Source of the DNA: Deltaproteobacteria bacterium
Lineage (GTDB): Bacteria; Myxococcota_A; UBA9160; SZUA-336
DNA length: 5,467 nucleotides
Assembly (NCBI GenBank): GCA_030624945.1
Contig: JAUXJB010000124.1
Coordinates: 1 to 5,467, forward strand
Reading direction: 5' to 3'
The notes below the pieces were generated by a model that saw only the letters and a program-made list of their open reading frames with translations, did no database searches and was not told the DNA's origin. Shown here piece by piece: positions 4,800 through 5,467 of the stretch (position 1 is the stretch's first letter; each line of letters opens with the position of its first letter). Both the position numbers and the translations under genes were made by a program.

Positions 4800-5467
4800 T
4801 CAATGAAGGCGTGGGCGGGGTCTCCCCACGATGAGGAGGACATCGGAGAGTTCGGGGAAGCGGGCGCCGATCCAATCGGCCGCGCGGAGCAGGCGTTGGG
4901 CCGCGCGTCCGCCGAGCTTCTCGAGGAACCGGGACCAAGCTGTGACCCCCCACAGCAGCGACAACCCCCGACACTCATCGATGATGAGGTGGCGCGCGGC
5001 CTGCTTCCGCAAGAGCATCGGGTCGTAGCGCGTGAAATGGTCCGAGGGGACGTGATAGGGCCGCCGGCCGCGTGAGGCCAGGCTCGGGAAGATTCGATCC
5101 AGCAGCCGCTGGAGCCGATGCCCCAGCGACTCGAAGTTCGTGACGGAGAGAACGACGTGGCCCTCGGGGCGCGTGACACGCGCGAGCTCGCCGATGCACC
5201 CCGACGGGTTGTCGAAGTGGTCGAGGGCCCCCTTGCAGAATGCGGCGTCGAACGCGTCGTCGCGAAACGGCAGCATCTCGCCCCAGGCCCGCGTCCAGGC
5301 GGTGCGCTGCGATGCGGCTTCGGATGGCCGCCTCGCTTCCAGGAGCTTTCCGAGGTCCACCATCCGCCGCGAGGGCTCCGAGCGGACCGCCCACGCCCCG
5401 CGGCTGGCCAGCTCGAAGCCGTCCTGCCCGAGACCGGCGGCGGAGTCGAGGATGCGGCGACCGGGTC
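4800..5467 (-). CDS. Class I SAM-dependent methyltransferase (N-terminus outside window)
   Basis: The frame is open from the right edge to TGA at 4802-4800, about 221 residues visible. Near the edge (before ATG 5363) it reads ILDSAAGLGQDGFELASRGA, the SAM-binding motif I with its Asp and GxG turn, so the gene starts beyond the window and ATG 5363 is internal. It continues with LPFRDDAFDAAFCKGALDHF (the post-motif II/III strand typical of Methyltransf_11 proteins) and ELARVTRPEGHVVLSV (motif V-like). The C-terminal part has a HFTRYDPMLL segment and a final VLLIVGRPR strand, completing the Rossmann-like fold. It transfers a methyl group from S-adenosylmethionine to an unknown small molecule or lipid/sugar acceptor in the cytosol. 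It converges on the second regulator and shares no transcript with the flagellar genes. Confidence 0.88.
   Translation of the reverse strand, partial: PGRRILDSAAGLGQDGFELASRGAWAVRSEPSRRMVDLGKLLEARRPSEAASQRTAWTRAWGEMLPFRDDAFDAAFCKGALDHFDNPSGCIGELARVTRPEGHVVLSVTNFESLGHRLQRLLDRIFPSLASRGRRPYHVPSDHFTRYDPMLLRKQAARHLIIDECRGLSLLWGVTAWSRFLEKLGGRAAQRLLRAADWIGARFPELSDVLLIVGRPRPRLH

Noticed and set aside
5361..5363. ATG at 5363 as the methyltransferase start
   Set aside because: The SAM-binding motif I is encoded in frame upstream of it, up to the window edge, so the true start lies outside.

Overview
The window is dense, GC-rich bacterial DNA (by eye clearly above 60% GC). It comes from a flagellated Gram-negative organism that uses the sigma-54/sigma-28 flagellar hierarchy. 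Two NtrC-type response regulators, a FliA sigma factor and a PP2C phosphatase would suit a deltaproteobacterial/myxobacterial-grade lineage, but nothing here fixes the taxon. No mobile element, CRISPR array, tRNA or rRNA was seen.

Layout from left to right: (1) the C-terminal end of a PP2C-type Ser/Thr phosphatase on + (1-368). (2) A structured convergent gap with several perfect inverted repeats (369-499). (3) On -, a short FlgM-family anti-sigma-28 factor (500-715) and upstream of it the flagellar sigma factor FliA (832-1590). (4) A 309-bp non-coding stretch (1591-1899) with a good -24/-12 (sigma-54) promoter pointing into fliA. (5) On -, a sigma-54-dependent response regulator with a FleQ/FlrA-like DNA-binding end (1900-3282). 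(6) Divergently on +, a second sigma-54-dependent response regulator (3370-4728). (7) On -, a class I SAM methyltransferase whose N-terminus runs off the right edge (4800-5467).

The genes fit together as a nearly complete regulatory switch for late flagellar genes. A phosphorylated sigma-54 activator (1900-3282, or its divergent neighbour) would open the -24/-12 promoter before fliA. FliA would then transcribe class-late genes. One of these would be flgM, which has in front of it a textbook sigma-28 promoter (TAAAGATG - 11 nt - CCCGATAA). FlgM would bind FliA and close a negative feedback loop. The promoter calls were read directly from the sequence, and the wiring is inference. No histidine kinase is present, so the input to both response regulators is unknown. 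No structural flagellar genes are in view. The phosphatase and the methyltransferase have no evident link to motility.
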